A DNA stretch of 60,738 nucleotides from Cognaticolwellia aestuarii (GTDB lineage: Bacteria; Pseudomonadota; Gammaproteobacteria; Enterobacterales; Alteromonadaceae): the NCBI RefSeq assembly GCF_002000025.1, contig NZ_MUZV01000018.1, positions 1 through 60,738 on the forward strand, in the 5' to 3' direction. The notes under the pieces are model-generated. The model saw only the letters and a program-made list of their open reading frames with translations. It was not told where the DNA came from and made no database searches. Below are positions 9,724 through 20,110 of the stretch, piece after piece (positions within the stretch are counted from its first letter, which is position 1; the number at the start of each line of letters is the position of its first letter). The translations under genes and the position numbers were made by a program.

Positions 9724-10158
9724 ATGAATTATTTAAAATTTATCACCTTAAGCTTTGTGCTTTTATTAACGGCTTGTGGTGAAGAAGACAAAAATAAAAT
9801 TAACGATGTAGACAACCCTGAGGTAGTCGCCATTGAATTTTTTAATGCGCTGTATAATGAAAAAAATATACAAAAAGCGGCTTCAGTTTGCAGTCCGCAA
9901 TTATCCCGTATCATTTTGCATTATAAATCGCCGAAAGCCGTTGCAAGACATTTATTCAATATGTCGTACGACAAGGTTGAGATAAAACCTGATGACAGCG
10001 GTGTAAAAGTAAGGGAACAATTCAAAAATTCTGCGGTTATTACCGTATTTTTCGATGGTTACTACCACGATGACCATTTAAAAGATGTAAAACGACTATC
10101 ATTAATTCAAATAGATAATAAATGGGTTATCGATAAAATCTTAAAAGATCCTTTTTAG
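9724..10158 (+). CDS. Small lipoprotein, NTF2/DUF4878-like
   Basis: This 144-residue protein starts with a lipoprotein signal peptide with lipobox LLTAC (Cys18). The mature part begins with the pattern VVAIEFFNALYNEKNIQKAASVC, then shows alternating strands to a final KWVIDKILKD. This layout resembles the NTF2-like DUF4878 lipoproteins (helix, then curved sheet ending in a W-I-D strand). No catalytic residues are apparent. It is monocistronic with its own terminator. The family call is tentative. Confidence 0.65.
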   Translation: MNYLKFITLSFVLLLTACGEEDKNKINDVDNPEVVAIEFFNALYNEKNIQKAASVCSPQLSRIILHYKSPKAVARHLFNMSYDKVEIKPDDSGVKVREQFKNSAVITVFFDGYYHDDHLKDVKRLSLIQIDNKWVIDKILKDPF

Positions 10159-10180
10159 ATAATTTATCTAAACAGTAACT

Positions 10181-10210
10181 AAAAACGGCGTCAATTATGA
10201 CGCCGCTTTT
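10181..10210 (+). terminator. Rho-independent terminator
   Basis: CGGCGTCA and TGACGCCG form an 8-bp GC-rich stem with a 4-nt loop, flanked by A and T runs, 25 bp after the lipoprotein gene. Confidence 0.85.
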
Positions 10211-10303
10211 AATTGCACCTTATCGCTATATTTCAATAAACAACAACGATATTGCTTAGTTTAGTCATTGATATCTTAATAACCGATAGTAATCATTGAT
10301 AGT

Positions 10304-12061
10304 TTAATAACCTATCGCTTTACCTTCACGACGGGGATCTGCGCCGCCTCTTAAATAGCCATTAGATATTTCAATCGCATGAATGCCACTATTTAAATCT
10401 CGTACCATGACTTTGTGCCCTTTTGCTTCTAATGCACTTTTAAGCTCTACTAGTTCAGTACCTTTTTCTAAAGTGGTCACTTTATTGCGATTAGTTATAT
10501 GCGGCAAACTAATGGCTGATTGCGGGTCAAGCTGCCAATCTAAGATTGCAATCATGGCTTGTGCGACATAATTAATAATGCGGCTACCACCCGGAGAGCC
10601 AACAACCAATTTTAGCGAGTCGTCTTGATTAAATACCATCATTGGTGCCATAGAACTTCGCGGGCGCTTACCTGGCTCCAACCGATTTGCCACCCATTGC
10701 CCGTTTCTTTTCGGATCAAGAGAAAAGTCAGTCAATTGGTTATTAAGGATGAAACCTTCAACCATCAATGCAGAGCCAAAACCCATTTCAACACTTGTGG
10801 TCATCGAAACGGCATTACCTTCTTGGTCTACAATAGAAATATGGCTCGTTGAAGGCAGTTCTAAAGCGTTATCATCTGCTTGCGCTACTGCCCCTTTAGG
10901 AATACCAGCTGTCGCTATGCCCATATCTTTATCAAGATCAATTAATCTTGAACGTTGTGCCAAATACTGTTTATCAATCAATCCTTGCGTTGGTACACTA
11001 ACAAAACTGCTATCAGCAACATAACGGTTACGGTCAGCGAATGCTAAACGTGAGCTTTGACTAAATAAGTGGGTAAACTGAGTATCGGCTATCGACATTT
11101 TTGCTATGTCAAAGCGCTCAAGTTGGCCTAGAATCTGAATAATAGCTAAACCACCTGAACTTGGCGGTGCCATACCACAAACTTGATATTGTCGATAAGC
11201 ACCACAAATTGCCGGCAATTCTTTAGCTTGATAATTTTTCATATCGGCTAATGTTAAACGTCCTGGGGCAATAGTTGAATTTTGCACTGCAGCAACAATT
11301 TTTTTCGCTACCCAGCCTTGATAAAAAACGTCTACCCCTTGGGCAGCAATACTGCGATATACCGCGGCAAGCTTTTTATTTTTTAATAATTGCCCAGCCT
11401 TTATTGCCTCGCCATTAGGGAAGAAATAATTTTTAATCGTTGGTAGTTTAGTTATACCAGGGTTAAATTCCATAGCGACAAGCTTTTCAAGTCGTGGTGA
11501 CACAATAAAACCTTCTTCAGCCAATGTAATGGCATCTGCAAAAAGCAGCGCCCATGGCAGCTTGCCATACTTATCATGCGCTTTTTTGAGCCCCGCTAAA
11601 ACACCCGGCACGCCAACTGAACGTCCACCAACAACGGCATTTATCCAAGAAACCGCTTTACCATTCTTATCTAAAAACATATCTGTCGTTGACAAAGCCG
11701 GTGCCGTTTCTCTGCCGTCAAATGTGGTTAACGTTTTCTGCTTCTTATCCCAATGCAGCATAAACGCGCCACCACCAATGCCTGATGATTGTGGCTCAAC
11801 TAAGGTTAATACCAACTGCACAGCAATTGCCGCATCAACCGCGCTACCCCCCTGCTTAAGAATTTTATATCCTGCGTCACTCGCATAAGGATTTGCGGTG
11901 GCTACCATGGCATGCTTTGCAACAATGGTTTGCTTTTTAAGCACACCGGTAGCCGCTTCTGGTTCGCGATCTTCTCGCTTTTCAGCAGGCTGCGCGGCAA
12001 CTAAAACACTGCTAGAGATAAGCAGTAAAGATATTAGCCCTTTAATGGCCGAATTTGACAT
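10304..12061 (-). CDS. ggt: Gamma-glutamyltransferase precursor
   Basis: This enzyme of about 585 residues is a periplasmic Ntn-hydrolase. It hydrolyses or transfers the gamma-glutamyl group of glutathione and related peptides, after autocleavage into two subunits. The cleavage nucleophile Thr is in STSHISIVD near residue 405. The substrate-binding PPSSGG and the late GSPGGSRI motif are also present. The signal peptide ends near VLVAAQ. I chose the ATG at 12061, preceded by AAGGA at good spacing, over the longer reading from 12103. The gene is monocistronic, with the DTW gene upstream on the same strand. Confidence 0.93.
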   Translation of the reverse strand: MSNSAIKGLISLLLISSSVLVAAQPAEKREDREPEAATGVLKKQTIVAKHAMVATANPYASDAGYKILKQGGSAVDAAIAVQLVLTLVEPQSSGIGGGAFMLHWDKKQKTLTTFDGRETAPALSTTDMFLDKNGKAVSWINAVVGGRSVGVPGVLAGLKKAHDKYGKLPWALLFADAITLAEEGFIVSPRLEKLVAMEFNPGITKLPTIKNYFFPNGEAIKAGQLLKNKKLAAVYRSIAAQGVDVFYQGWVAKKIVAAVQNSTIAPGRLTLADMKNYQAKELPAICGAYRQYQVCGMAPPSSGGLAIIQILGQLERFDIAKMSIADTQFTHLFSQSSRLAFADRNRYVADSSFVSVPTQGLIDKQYLAQRSRLIDLDKDMGIATAGIPKGAVAQADDNALELPSTSHISIVDQEGNAVSMTTSVEMGFGSALMVEGFILNNQLTDFSLDPKRNGQWVANRLEPGKRPRSSMAPMMVFNQDDSLKLVVGSPGGSRIINYVAQAMIAILDWQLDPQSAISLPHITNRNKVTTLEKGTELVELKSALEAKGHKVMVRDLNSGIHAIEISNGYLRGGADPRREGKAIGY

Positions 12062-12155
12062 GATATTCCTTAATTGAGAATTGAAGATAAGCTTAAACGC
12101 CATTAGTATGACTTAATGCAAATAAAAATTAAATGGCTTTTGTCACCCAAACCTA

Positions 12156-12758
12156 TCACTTTACAGACTTAGTAAATGCTTGTTGGAACTGATTAAATCG
12201 AATAAAACTGTCGAGTAAAACTTGATAAGTTTCGGGTTTATCTTCCAAAAAAGCTAAAGCATGACAACAGGCTTCTAATGAGGATAGCGCGTTTTCTTTT
12301 TTCGTACTTCTGATCTGATAAAGGCTGTTAATACCTTTAGGTAAAACAATATGTTGTAATTTATGCAGGCAGGAATTTAGCATAAACATACGATAAGCTT
12401 TTTTCCATGTCCCATCGAGCAGAATAATACATTTAATACTACTAAGTGCTCCCCTGGCGCCTAACTCTGATTTAGCACTTAACACTCGTGCTTGCTCACT
12501 CGGATAAAGCAGCGCGATGTTGTCACCATAATGGGCTAAACGTTCTTTTAATCTTGCATTATCCTGAAAATTTTCACCAACAATAACTTCACAACGAGAT
12601 AAAGACTGTTGTAATAAAGTCACCGTACCTTTACTTTGCTTAACTTCACTTGGATGTTGAAGAACAAGGACATCGATATGATTTGCAGCATTAACTGCAA
12701 AAGCACAAATACATGCTTTCTCAGGCCGCTGGCATTGAAGACATAACGCTCTAGACAT
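12156..12758 (-). CDS. DTW-domain tRNA aminocarboxypropyltransferase-like protein
   Basis: This 200-residue protein has an N-terminal zinc-binding pattern (CLQCQRPEKACIC) and the core DGTW motif in LLDGTWKKA near residue 125. It also has LVLQHPSEVKQ, which is typical of the DTW family. Family members such as E. coli TapT modify U47 or U20 of tRNAs to acp3U using S-adenosylmethionine. The exact tRNA target cannot be read from sequence. It lies 95 bp upstream of ggt on the same strand and may share a transcript. Confidence 0.85.
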   Translation of the reverse strand: MSRALCLQCQRPEKACICAFAVNAANHIDVLVLQHPSEVKQSKGTVTLLQQSLSRCEVIVGENFQDNARLKERLAHYGDNIALLYPSEQARVLSAKSELGARGALSSIKCIILLDGTWKKAYRMFMLNSCLHKLQHIVLPKGINSLYQIRSTKKENALSSLEACCHALAFLEDKPETYQVLLDSFIRFNQFQQAFTKSVK

Positions 12759-13026
12759 TGATTTTAAATAATTGAATTTACAATCGTTAAGTTTACGAAA
12801 TTTTCTTTACAAATTTAAGCTATTTGTCACATTTATCAGATAATATTTTCTCTATTTAGCCCCTGCTATTGACGCTGTAATCTCGTGTAATGTGATGTAA
12901 TAGCGTTAAAATAGTTGTTCTACTATATTAAGATTTTAAACCTTGAAGTCGCTAATGCATGTAATCAACAATAATAAATTAACTTAAACGGTATCGGCTT
13001 AAATAAGGTTTTACTGAGGAGTAGTT

Positions 13027-14046
13027 GTGCATAAAACCTATCAACACCAAACTGTCAACGATTCAGATTATACCCTGAATAACATCTTAGATGTCATTGT
13101 AGAAGGCGTTTGGGATTGGAATGGTAACACAAGAAATGTTACTCGAAGTCCTGGCTGGTATCGTATGCTAGGCTACGATATTGCAGTCTTTAAAGATGAT
13201 GTTTTTACTTGGGAAAACATCATTCACCCGGAAGATTACCCACGGGTAATGCATCAATTTGAATCCTATCTAGCCGGTGAAATCAACCTTTATCAAGTCG
13301 AGTATCGTTGTAAGAAATCAGACGGAAGTTACTTATGGATTGTTGACCGGGGCGCTATTATCGAGAGAAATTCAGACGGTAGTGTTGCTCGAATGATCGG
13401 CGCACATCACAATATTCACGAACAAGTTATTGCGCAAAATGAGCTAGTTAAACAAAGTAGCCTACTACAAGATGATCACTGGTCATTAGAAAAAATTATT
13501 GAACAAAAAACCCATGAATTAGCTGAAAAAAACGCGCAATTAGAAAGAAAAATCATTGAGATAGAATCAATGTCAAATACAGACCCTTTGACTAAGGTAG
13601 CTAATCGAAAATTATTCGAAACCGAATTAAATAAAGAAATCATGCGCGCTGATCGCTACCAGCACCCGTTAACTTTAGCAATATTTGATATTGATAAATT
13701 TAAAGATATTAATGATAAATATGGTCACAAAGTTGGCGATGCTATCATTTGTGATATTTGCCAATTAGTCGAAAGCAATATTAGAGATGTAGACTTACTT
13801 GCCCGTTGGGGTGGTGATGAGTTTGTGATTATTTTTCCTGAACAATCACAACACCAAGCCCATATAACCAGCGATAAACTTCGAGCCATAATCAACCAAC
13901 ATCAAATAGAACCTGATATTTTCGTTACTTGCAGCTTTGGCGTTGCGCAATATCAACCTGGTGATTCAATAAACGACTTATTTCAACGGGTCGACCATTT
14001 ACTTTATGTCTCAAAAGAGCGTGGTAGAAACCAAGTATATTCTTAA
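13027..14046 (+). CDS. PAS-GGDEF diguanylate cyclase
   Basis: This 339-residue cytoplasmic protein has a PAS fold at about residues 15-135 (VVEGVWDWN; WENIIHPEDYPRV; then a PAC-like WIVDRGAIIERN). A coiled linker spans about 140-185 and a GGDEF domain about 190-335. The active motif is GGDEF in RWGGDEFVII. The inhibitory I-site RDVD lies exactly five residues upstream, so the enzyme should make c-di-GMP and be product-inhibited. No membrane segment is present, so the PAS domain presumably senses a cytoplasmic signal. Translation starts at GTG, supported by GAGGAG about 8 bp upstream. Confidence 0.93.
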   Translation: MHKTYQHQTVNDSDYTLNNILDVIVEGVWDWNGNTRNVTRSPGWYRMLGYDIAVFKDDVFTWENIIHPEDYPRVMHQFESYLAGEINLYQVEYRCKKSDGSYLWIVDRGAIIERNSDGSVARMIGAHHNIHEQVIAQNELVKQSSLLQDDHWSLEKIIEQKTHELAEKNAQLERKIIEIESMSNTDPLTKVANRKLFETELNKEIMRADRYQHPLTLAIFDIDKFKDINDKYGHKVGDAIICDICQLVESNIRDVDLLARWGGDEFVIIFPEQSQHQAHITSDKLRAIINQHQIEPDIFVTCSFGVAQYQPGDSINDLFQRVDHLLYVSKERGRNQVYS

Positions 14047-14322
14047 AGAACATTATTAAAATATTTGTAATATATTGCTAGTAACTAAGCAACCAATGGT
14101 ATTATTTATTAGTTACTGTTGCACTAAGGTACTTTTAAAGCTGATGTTTCTTTGTTAACTTTTCATTGTTAATTTTTCTCAGTTAATTCGTCTCAGTTCA
14201 ATTTTCCAAGTTAAAGCCCTCAAGCACATGCTTTCAAACTTTGGTTTCTAAAGCTGCGCTCAACTGCTAAAGTGCCCAGTAATCTCATATATTTATATTC
14301 ACGGCAAAAAGCCTACCACGAC

Positions 14323-14931
14323 ATGCTGCAATTAAAACCATTACCGATACAGATCACCCATAGTCTTGGCCCATTAGTTATTTTAACACTCGCTTTTATC
14401 GCGTTTGTTTTTGATGCTGAAATTTCTAATACGCTGATTTATAACCGAGAATTAGTTAATACTGGTGAAGTTTGGCGCTTAATTACCGGGCATTTTTTTC
14501 ATTCAAATGGTAATCACTTTATGCTTAATAGTGCAGCTGTAGCATTATTATGGGCTTTACATGGCCAATATTATCACTACAAAAACTATGGCTTTATTTT
14601 TATCTGCAGTGCCCTTATTTGTAGCTTGGGAATTCACTGGCTGTCATTAGACATTGCCTTGTATGTTGGCTTATCGGGCGTTCTTCATGGTTTTTTTGTT
14701 TGGGGTGCCCTGATGGATATAAAGCATAAAGAAAATACCGGGTATTTATTACTTATTGGCGTTATTTTAAAAATTGCCCATGAACAAGTTTATGGCGCCA
14801 GCGCAGATGTAGAGTTATTGATCGGTGCAAGTGTTGCCACCGACGCCCATTTATATGGTGCGATAGGTGGCTTATTAGCATTCTTAATTTTACATATTAG
14901 TCATAAAAAAACGGCAAAGGTTGCCCTTTAA
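14323..14931 (+). CDS. rrtA: Rhombosortase (rhomboid-family intramembrane protease)
   Basis: This protein of about 202 residues has six or so membrane helices and the rhomboid signature. It has HFFHSNGNHFMLN near residue 48, the catalytic serine in GLSGVLHG near 120, and a late catalytic histidine in DAHLYGAIGG near 178. Rhombosortases cleave the GlyGly-CTERM anchor of exported proteins. I start at the ATG at 14323; a GTG at 14272 would add 17 residues without hydrophobic character. No GlyGly-CTERM substrate is encoded in this window. Confidence 0.85.
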   Translation: MLQLKPLPIQITHSLGPLVILTLAFIAFVFDAEISNTLIYNRELVNTGEVWRLITGHFFHSNGNHFMLNSAAVALLWALHGQYYHYKNYGFIFICSALICSLGIHWLSLDIALYVGLSGVLHGFFVWGALMDIKHKENTGYLLLIGVILKIAHEQVYGASADVELLIGASVATDAHLYGAIGGLLAFLILHISHKKTAKVAL

Positions 14932-14936
14932 AGCGC

Positions 14937-16433
14937 CTAATTATCGGTTTGATCATAAGGGTGTAATTTATCAAGCGCGATAGATAAACCGTTATCTTGA
15001 ATTATACGAACATGTTGACGATCTAACTTTCTTGCGTGCTTAACACCACACGAGTGTGCTAATAACCCAACACCGTATTGAATATATTTATGATAATTTG
15101 CAACACGTTCAGCTTTATCTATCGGATCTAAACCGCGCTGTAGTTTAGGGTTATGCGTAGTAATACCTGTCGGGCAAGTATCTTTATTACACTGCATCGC
15201 TTGAATACAACCTAATGCAAACATAAAGCCTCTTGCTGAGTTTACCGCATCTGCTCCCATAGCAAGCGCCCAAGCAACTTTCGACGGTGTGATTAACTTG
15301 CCCGAACAAATGATTTTGATCCGATCACGTAAACCATATTCAGCCAGTAAATTAATCACTAACGGCAAACTTTCTTTTAACGGTAAGCCAACATAATCCA
15401 TCAAGGGTTGTGGTGCAGCCCCTGTTCCGCCATCAGCACTATCAATCGTAATAAAGTCGGGGGCAAATTCAGTGCCTTGAAGGTTAATTTCTTCAAACAA
15501 CGCTCTCAACCAAAGGGATTCTCCAATAACCGCTTTAAAACCAACCGGCTTACCTGTAACTTCACGTACACGATTGACCATAGTTAATATGTCTTGTACT
15601 GACTTAATATCAGGGTGAGCATTAGGACTAATTGAATCAACGCCTGGCATGATACCGCGTATTCTAGCAATTTCTTCAGTCACTTTTTTGCCCGGTAAAA
15701 TACCACCTTTGCCCGGTTTTGCACCTTGAGACAGCTTAATTTCAAACATTTTAATTTGCGGCTTGGCGGCGAGTGTTGCTAACATTTTATCGCATAACTG
15801 CCCGTGCTCATCCCTAACACCATATTTAGCTGTACCAATTTGGAACACAATGTCTGCGCCACTCGCTAAATGATATTCACTCACACCGCCCTCACCCGTA
15901 TTCATCCAACAACCGGCTTTAGCAGCACCATTTGACAAAGCTTTGACCGCAGTCGCCGACAAAGCGCCAAAACTCATCGCTGAGATATTGAATAATGACT
16001 CACTGATATAAGGCTCTCGACAATGAGGGCCATAAGTAACAGTACTAGGTGGTACAGCATCTTCTTCAAGAGTCGGAAATGCACAATTCATGAACATGAT
16101 AGTGCCTGTCGGCTCTAGGTTTCTTGTCGAGCCAAAAGCAACCGTGCGTTCAACATTTTTGGCTGCACGATAAACCCAACTCCGCTCAGCCCTGTTAAAG
16201 GGCAACTCTTCTCGATCCATCGCGAAAAAGTATTGTCTAAAAAACTCTCCTTGTTTTTCAAATAAATACCTAAAGCGGCCAATCACCGGATAATTACGGC
16301 GTATTGCATGCTTGTTCTGTGTTTTATCAACAATATACATATAAATTATCGCTAAAACCCCTATCCCTAACAACAATATAAACAGTGCTGAAAGTTTTTC
16401 TAAATAGCCGAGCATGCCATACATGTTATCCAT
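14937..16433 (-). CDS. FMN-binding glutamate-synthase-family protein, membrane-anchored
   Basis: This 498-residue protein has an N-terminal membrane helix (about 12-34). It is followed by the FMN/3Fe-4S domain of the glutamate synthase large subunit: GKGGILPGKKV near 245, SADGGTGAAP near 330, and a cysteine cluster CIQAMQCNKDTC near 410. It lacks the amidotransferase domain, so it cannot use glutamine by itself. Related stand-alone proteins are common, and their substrate is unknown. The gene ends 5 bp from the convergent rhombosortase gene. Confidence 0.9.
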   Translation of the reverse strand: MDNMYGMLGYLEKLSALFILLLGIGVLAIIYMYIVDKTQNKHAIRRNYPVIGRFRYLFEKQGEFFRQYFFAMDREELPFNRAERSWVYRAAKNVERTVAFGSTRNLEPTGTIMFMNCAFPTLEEDAVPPSTVTYGPHCREPYISESLFNISAMSFGALSATAVKALSNGAAKAGCWMNTGEGGVSEYHLASGADIVFQIGTAKYGVRDEHGQLCDKMLATLAAKPQIKMFEIKLSQGAKPGKGGILPGKKVTEEIARIRGIMPGVDSISPNAHPDIKSVQDILTMVNRVREVTGKPVGFKAVIGESLWLRALFEEINLQGTEFAPDFITIDSADGGTGAAPQPLMDYVGLPLKESLPLVINLLAEYGLRDRIKIICSGKLITPSKVAWALAMGADAVNSARGFMFALGCIQAMQCNKDTCPTGITTHNPKLQRGLDPIDKAERVANYHKYIQYGVGLLAHSCGVKHARKLDRQHVRIIQDNGLSIALDKLHPYDQTDN

Positions 16434-16692
16434 GATTTACCCCGTAATTGTTATAATGATATAAAAGCTTGATCAACATGCTTTTAGTAATTCCTTGTTA
16501 ACACCTTTTGCCAAAATAAGAGCCATTTCAGTGCCGTTATTTAAAATACCGTTAACATGACTATATTGCTAATTTTTTGCATTATCATATCAGTTGTATA
16601 TGATAATTAAGTGCACTAAAAAATAAACAGATAAACGCTGTAATGTCTATTATTCGCCGTCAATGAAATTAGCGTAAAATAAGGAAATTATA

Positions 16693-17532
16693 TTGCTACA
16701 AGATAAAAGTTCTCGCGTCTTCAGCACGCAACATCAACCTAGCGTAGTGTCTCAACTAAAAAAGCTCTTATGCCTTGCGAGCATCGTATTCGCGAATGCC
16801 GTTTCTGCCGAGGCAAAAAATAATCCTGTTATACATTTAGTCACCGAACATTTACCACCATATCAAATTGAAAGTAAGCACGAAGAATTATCTGGCTTTG
16901 CTGTAGATATCATCAAAGAAACAATGGCACGAAGTCGTTACGCCTATTCGTTAAAAAGTTATCCGTGGGTTCGCTCATACAGACTTGCCCAGGTCAAAGA
17001 AAACCACTGCATATTTTCAGTCGCACGATTGAAGTCAAGAGAAGCACTATTTAAATGGGTAGGTCCAATATCCCATATCAGTAATACCACCATGTGGGCA
17101 CTTAAAGACCGCTCAATTGAAGTCAACAACTTAGAGGACGCCAAAAAATATACCATTGCGGTAAATCGAGATGACATTGCTCATATAGGATTAATGGAAC
17201 GAGGCTTTAAGGAAGGTGAACATTTATATGTCTTAGACGATGCTAAATCATTGGTTAACTTACTGATCACCCGACCAGAAATAGATTTGATTGTTGCTGA
17301 TAATACTACAATAAAATTTCGTACTGAATTGGCTGGAGCGAAAGTAGAACAGCTACAACTTATTTATGAGATTGAGAATCTATCACTAAACTTTTACTTC
17401 GCATGCAGCAAGCAAACAGACGACGATATTATTAATCATTTATCAGATAAGCTACAAAGCGTTTATCAAGACGGGACTTATCACACTATTATAGAAAAGT
17501 GGCGTGACAAACTCACTCGGCCAAACCTCTAA
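16693..17532 (+). CDS. Periplasmic solute-binding protein, family 3 type (orphan)
   Basis: This 279-residue protein has a hydrophobic signal segment at about 25-40 (ending VSAEA). A bacterial family 3 solute-binding fold follows: VTEHLPPYQIE, GFAVDIIKETM, then YSLKSYPWVRS and a C-terminal YQDGTYHTIIEKW. Such proteins usually bind amino acids, but no permease or ATPase gene is nearby. It may therefore be a stand-alone sensor, as in many marine Alteromonadales. TTG is the likely start, with AAGGAA 6 bp upstream. Confidence 0.82.
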   Translation: MLQDKSSRVFSTQHQPSVVSQLKKLLCLASIVFANAVSAEAKNNPVIHLVTEHLPPYQIESKHEELSGFAVDIIKETMARSRYAYSLKSYPWVRSYRLAQVKENHCIFSVARLKSREALFKWVGPISHISNTTMWALKDRSIEVNNLEDAKKYTIAVNRDDIAHIGLMERGFKEGEHLYVLDDAKSLVNLLITRPEIDLIVADNTTIKFRTELAGAKVEQLQLIYEIENLSLNFYFACSKQTDDDIINHLSDKLQSVYQDGTYHTIIEKWRDKLTRPNL

Positions 17533-17570
17533 ATAGTTAGACCAAATATTCATACCAAAGGTATAAACAT

Positions 17571-17615
17571 AAAAGGCCTCTAGCTGTACTTGTAACAGTA
17601 AAGCTGAGGCCTTTA
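17571..17615. terminator. Bidirectional terminator between convergent genes
   Basis: AAAGGCCTC pairs with GAGGCCTTT, with A and T runs on both sides and a smaller inner stem. It separates the convergent solute-binding and S9 peptidase genes. Confidence 0.85.
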
Positions 17616-17644
17616 AAACGCAGTTTATCGTTCTATCACATCAA

Positions 17645-20110
17645 TTACAGCGTGTTTTCAAACAACTTATAAATTCTGCGGTATTCATTTAACCAAGAGC
17701 TAGGTTGTACAAAGCCGTGTGGCTCAACTGGATAAATAGCCGTTTCAAAGTCTTGTTTTTCCAACTCAATTAGGCGCTGAACTAAACGCACCGTATCTTG
17801 GAAGAAAACGTTATCATCGACCATAGGCGCGTTTATCAATAATGGTTTTTCTAGGCCTTCGGCAAAATAAATAGGTGAGCTACGCTCATAAGCAATCGGA
17901 TCATCGCCGGGCATATTTAGAATGTTAGACGTATAGCCGTGGTTGTAATAAGCCCAATCTGACACTAAGCGTAATGCAGAGCCTGATTGAAATAGTTCAG
18001 GGTCAGTGAACATTGACATTAAGGTTAAAAAGCCGCCGTAAGAGCCACCGTAAGTACCGACACGTTTGGCATCAACATTGGCATTTTGCACTAACCAATT
18101 TACGCCATCGCGCATATCTTGTACTTCTGGCTTACCCATGTGACGATAAATGGCTGTGCGCCAATCACGACCGTAGCCTTTCGATGCACGGTAATCCATA
18201 TCAATAACCACATAGCCTTGTTGTACTAACATGCTGTGGAACATATATTCACGGAAATAACCAGACCAACCTAAATGTGAGTTTTGTAAATAACCAGCAC
18301 CATGGCTAAACATCACGGCTTTATTTTTATTGGTGTTTTGGTCATACCCTTTCGGCAAATATACTTTTGAATATATTGGCTGATCTTGATGTGACGACTC
18401 AATAGCAACAACATTAGGTGCTGACCAAGGCATCGCTAAAAACGCTTCTGTAACCGTATGCGTTAATTGAATAGCCTCAACATCACTGCCAATGTTTTTC
18501 ACATAAAGCTCTGGCGGCATGGTAATTTTAGAATGCTGAATCAATAACTTGCTTTCATCAGGGCTCAAAGCATAGTCATTCATGCCACCTAAATCAGTTA
18601 ATGCTGTCAACTCTGCTGATGCCACATCAACTTTATAAATTTCGTAAATACCTGGATGCTTTTTATTTGCCTTAAAATAAATACTTTTTTCATCGGCAGA
18701 TACGGTCAGATCATTTACTTCAAAGTTACCTGAGGTTAACGCTTTTGCCTTACCATTGAGGGGCTTAACGTATAAGTGTGCATAACCACTTTCTTCTGAA
18801 AGATAATATAAGCTGTTGGTATTATCCAACCAACCTAATTCATTAAAAGTGTAATTTATCCAGGCATCGTCATGTAACCGATGCTGTGATACAAGCGCTT
18901 TCTGGTCAAAATCAACGCTAGCTATCCAACGGTCTTTGTTGTCCCATGCTTCAAGCATAATGGCAACTTGCTGACCATTTTCTTGCCATTGAATAGGATC
19001 CCAAGCTTGCATAACATGAATATTACGGGCGGACTTTTCTGACTTGTACGTTTTACCTTCTCGAGCGTAGTTTTCTTTACGAACACTCGCTAAAACATCG
19101 TCGTCAAAACCTGGTAACTTGTCATAACTTAATAATGTTTTAGTACCTTGGCTTAAATCAAGTAGATATAGCTGCTCAGCATATTGGCGATTATCCGCTA
19201 CCCGAGCACGGACTTTTTGCGCCTTAATGTGACCATCATTGGCAATATAATTGGGCATAATATCACTGTCTTTACGTGCCGACTTTGCAGGGGCTACACT
19301 CACCACTAATTTATCACCTGCTGGTGACAAGCTAGCATGTACAACACGGTTGTCTTTACCAAAATAAAAGTTCGTTTGAGTAACCGTACTGTTTTTTACC
19401 CGTAATTGGCGTTTTTGCTCTGCACGTAAGTCTTTATTTCGCTTTTGTAATGCAACATATTCAATCAAATCATGCTGTTCAGCAGCAATATAACTTGTAC
19501 TTTTTGCGCTAGAGTCTTCGCCACCGGTCATTTTCAAGTTGGCTAACTCAATAATTTTTTGGCTATTCATATCATGTGCGTAAAAAATATTATCAACCCG
19601 ATAAGCAACATTACCATTGGTTAAAAACATCGCAGAAGACTCAACAGCTGATGTGTACGTTAACTGTTGAACTTTTTGGCTAGCAAGCTCTTTAACAAAC
19701 ACATTACCTTCAAAAGTATACACTTCATGCGTGCCAGCACTATTAAGTATGGCATTTCGGTCTGCAACAACATGCATTTGTGCCAACTTCACTAACTCGC
19801 CATTACCTGCCGTGTTGATATTTTTTTGTACTAAATCACGCAGAGGATTACCTTGGCGCTTTTGTTGATAAAAAACTGTGCTGCTGTCGTCGCCCCAATA
19901 CCAAGCCTCTGGCGAACGGCCAAACCAATCTGGGTCTGCCATTATTTTCTCTAAGGTTATTGTGGTCGAGCTAGCTTGCCCAACAGCTTTAGTAGCCGAT
20001 ACTTCACTGGTGACTGGGCTGTTATTTTCTAAGGCAACGTACTTTTGTTCTGTTGATGCGCAGGCAACTAAAGACAAACTAATAGCGGCGGCAATTAATT
20101 GTAGTTTCAT
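17645..20110 (-). CDS. S9 family peptidase (DPP-IV-like), lipoprotein
   Basis: This 821-residue protein begins with a lipoprotein signal (SLVACAS, Cys17). About 500 residues of beta-propeller-like repeats follow, then a C-terminal alpha/beta-hydrolase domain. The catalytic triad is visible: Ser in YGGSYGGF near 665, Asp in MVDDNVF near 755 and His in EPHGFVQ near 797. It should release dipeptides or cleave small peptides in the periplasm. The length is typical of the DPP-IV branch of prolyl oligopeptidases. The gene is monocistronic. Confidence 0.92.
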   Translation of the reverse strand: MKLQLIAAAISLSLVACASTEQKYVALENNSPVTSEVSATKAVGQASSTTITLEKIMADPDWFGRSPEAWYWGDDSSTVFYQQKRQGNPLRDLVQKNINTAGNGELVKLAQMHVVADRNAILNSAGTHEVYTFEGNVFVKELASQKVQQLTYTSAVESSAMFLTNGNVAYRVDNIFYAHDMNSQKIIELANLKMTGGEDSSAKSTSYIAAEQHDLIEYVALQKRNKDLRAEQKRQLRVKNSTVTQTNFYFGKDNRVVHASLSPAGDKLVVSVAPAKSARKDSDIMPNYIANDGHIKAQKVRARVADNRQYAEQLYLLDLSQGTKTLLSYDKLPGFDDDVLASVRKENYAREGKTYKSEKSARNIHVMQAWDPIQWQENGQQVAIMLEAWDNKDRWIASVDFDQKALVSQHRLHDDAWINYTFNELGWLDNTNSLYYLSEESGYAHLYVKPLNGKAKALTSGNFEVNDLTVSADEKSIYFKANKKHPGIYEIYKVDVASAELTALTDLGGMNDYALSPDESKLLIQHSKITMPPELYVKNIGSDVEAIQLTHTVTEAFLAMPWSAPNVVAIESSHQDQPIYSKVYLPKGYDQNTNKNKAVMFSHGAGYLQNSHLGWSGYFREYMFHSMLVQQGYVVIDMDYRASKGYGRDWRTAIYRHMGKPEVQDMRDGVNWLVQNANVDAKRVGTYGGSYGGFLTLMSMFTDPELFQSGSALRLVSDWAYYNHGYTSNILNMPGDDPIAYERSSPIYFAEGLEKPLLINAPMVDDNVFFQDTVRLVQRLIELEKQDFETAIYPVEPHGFVQPSSWLNEYRRIYKLFENTL

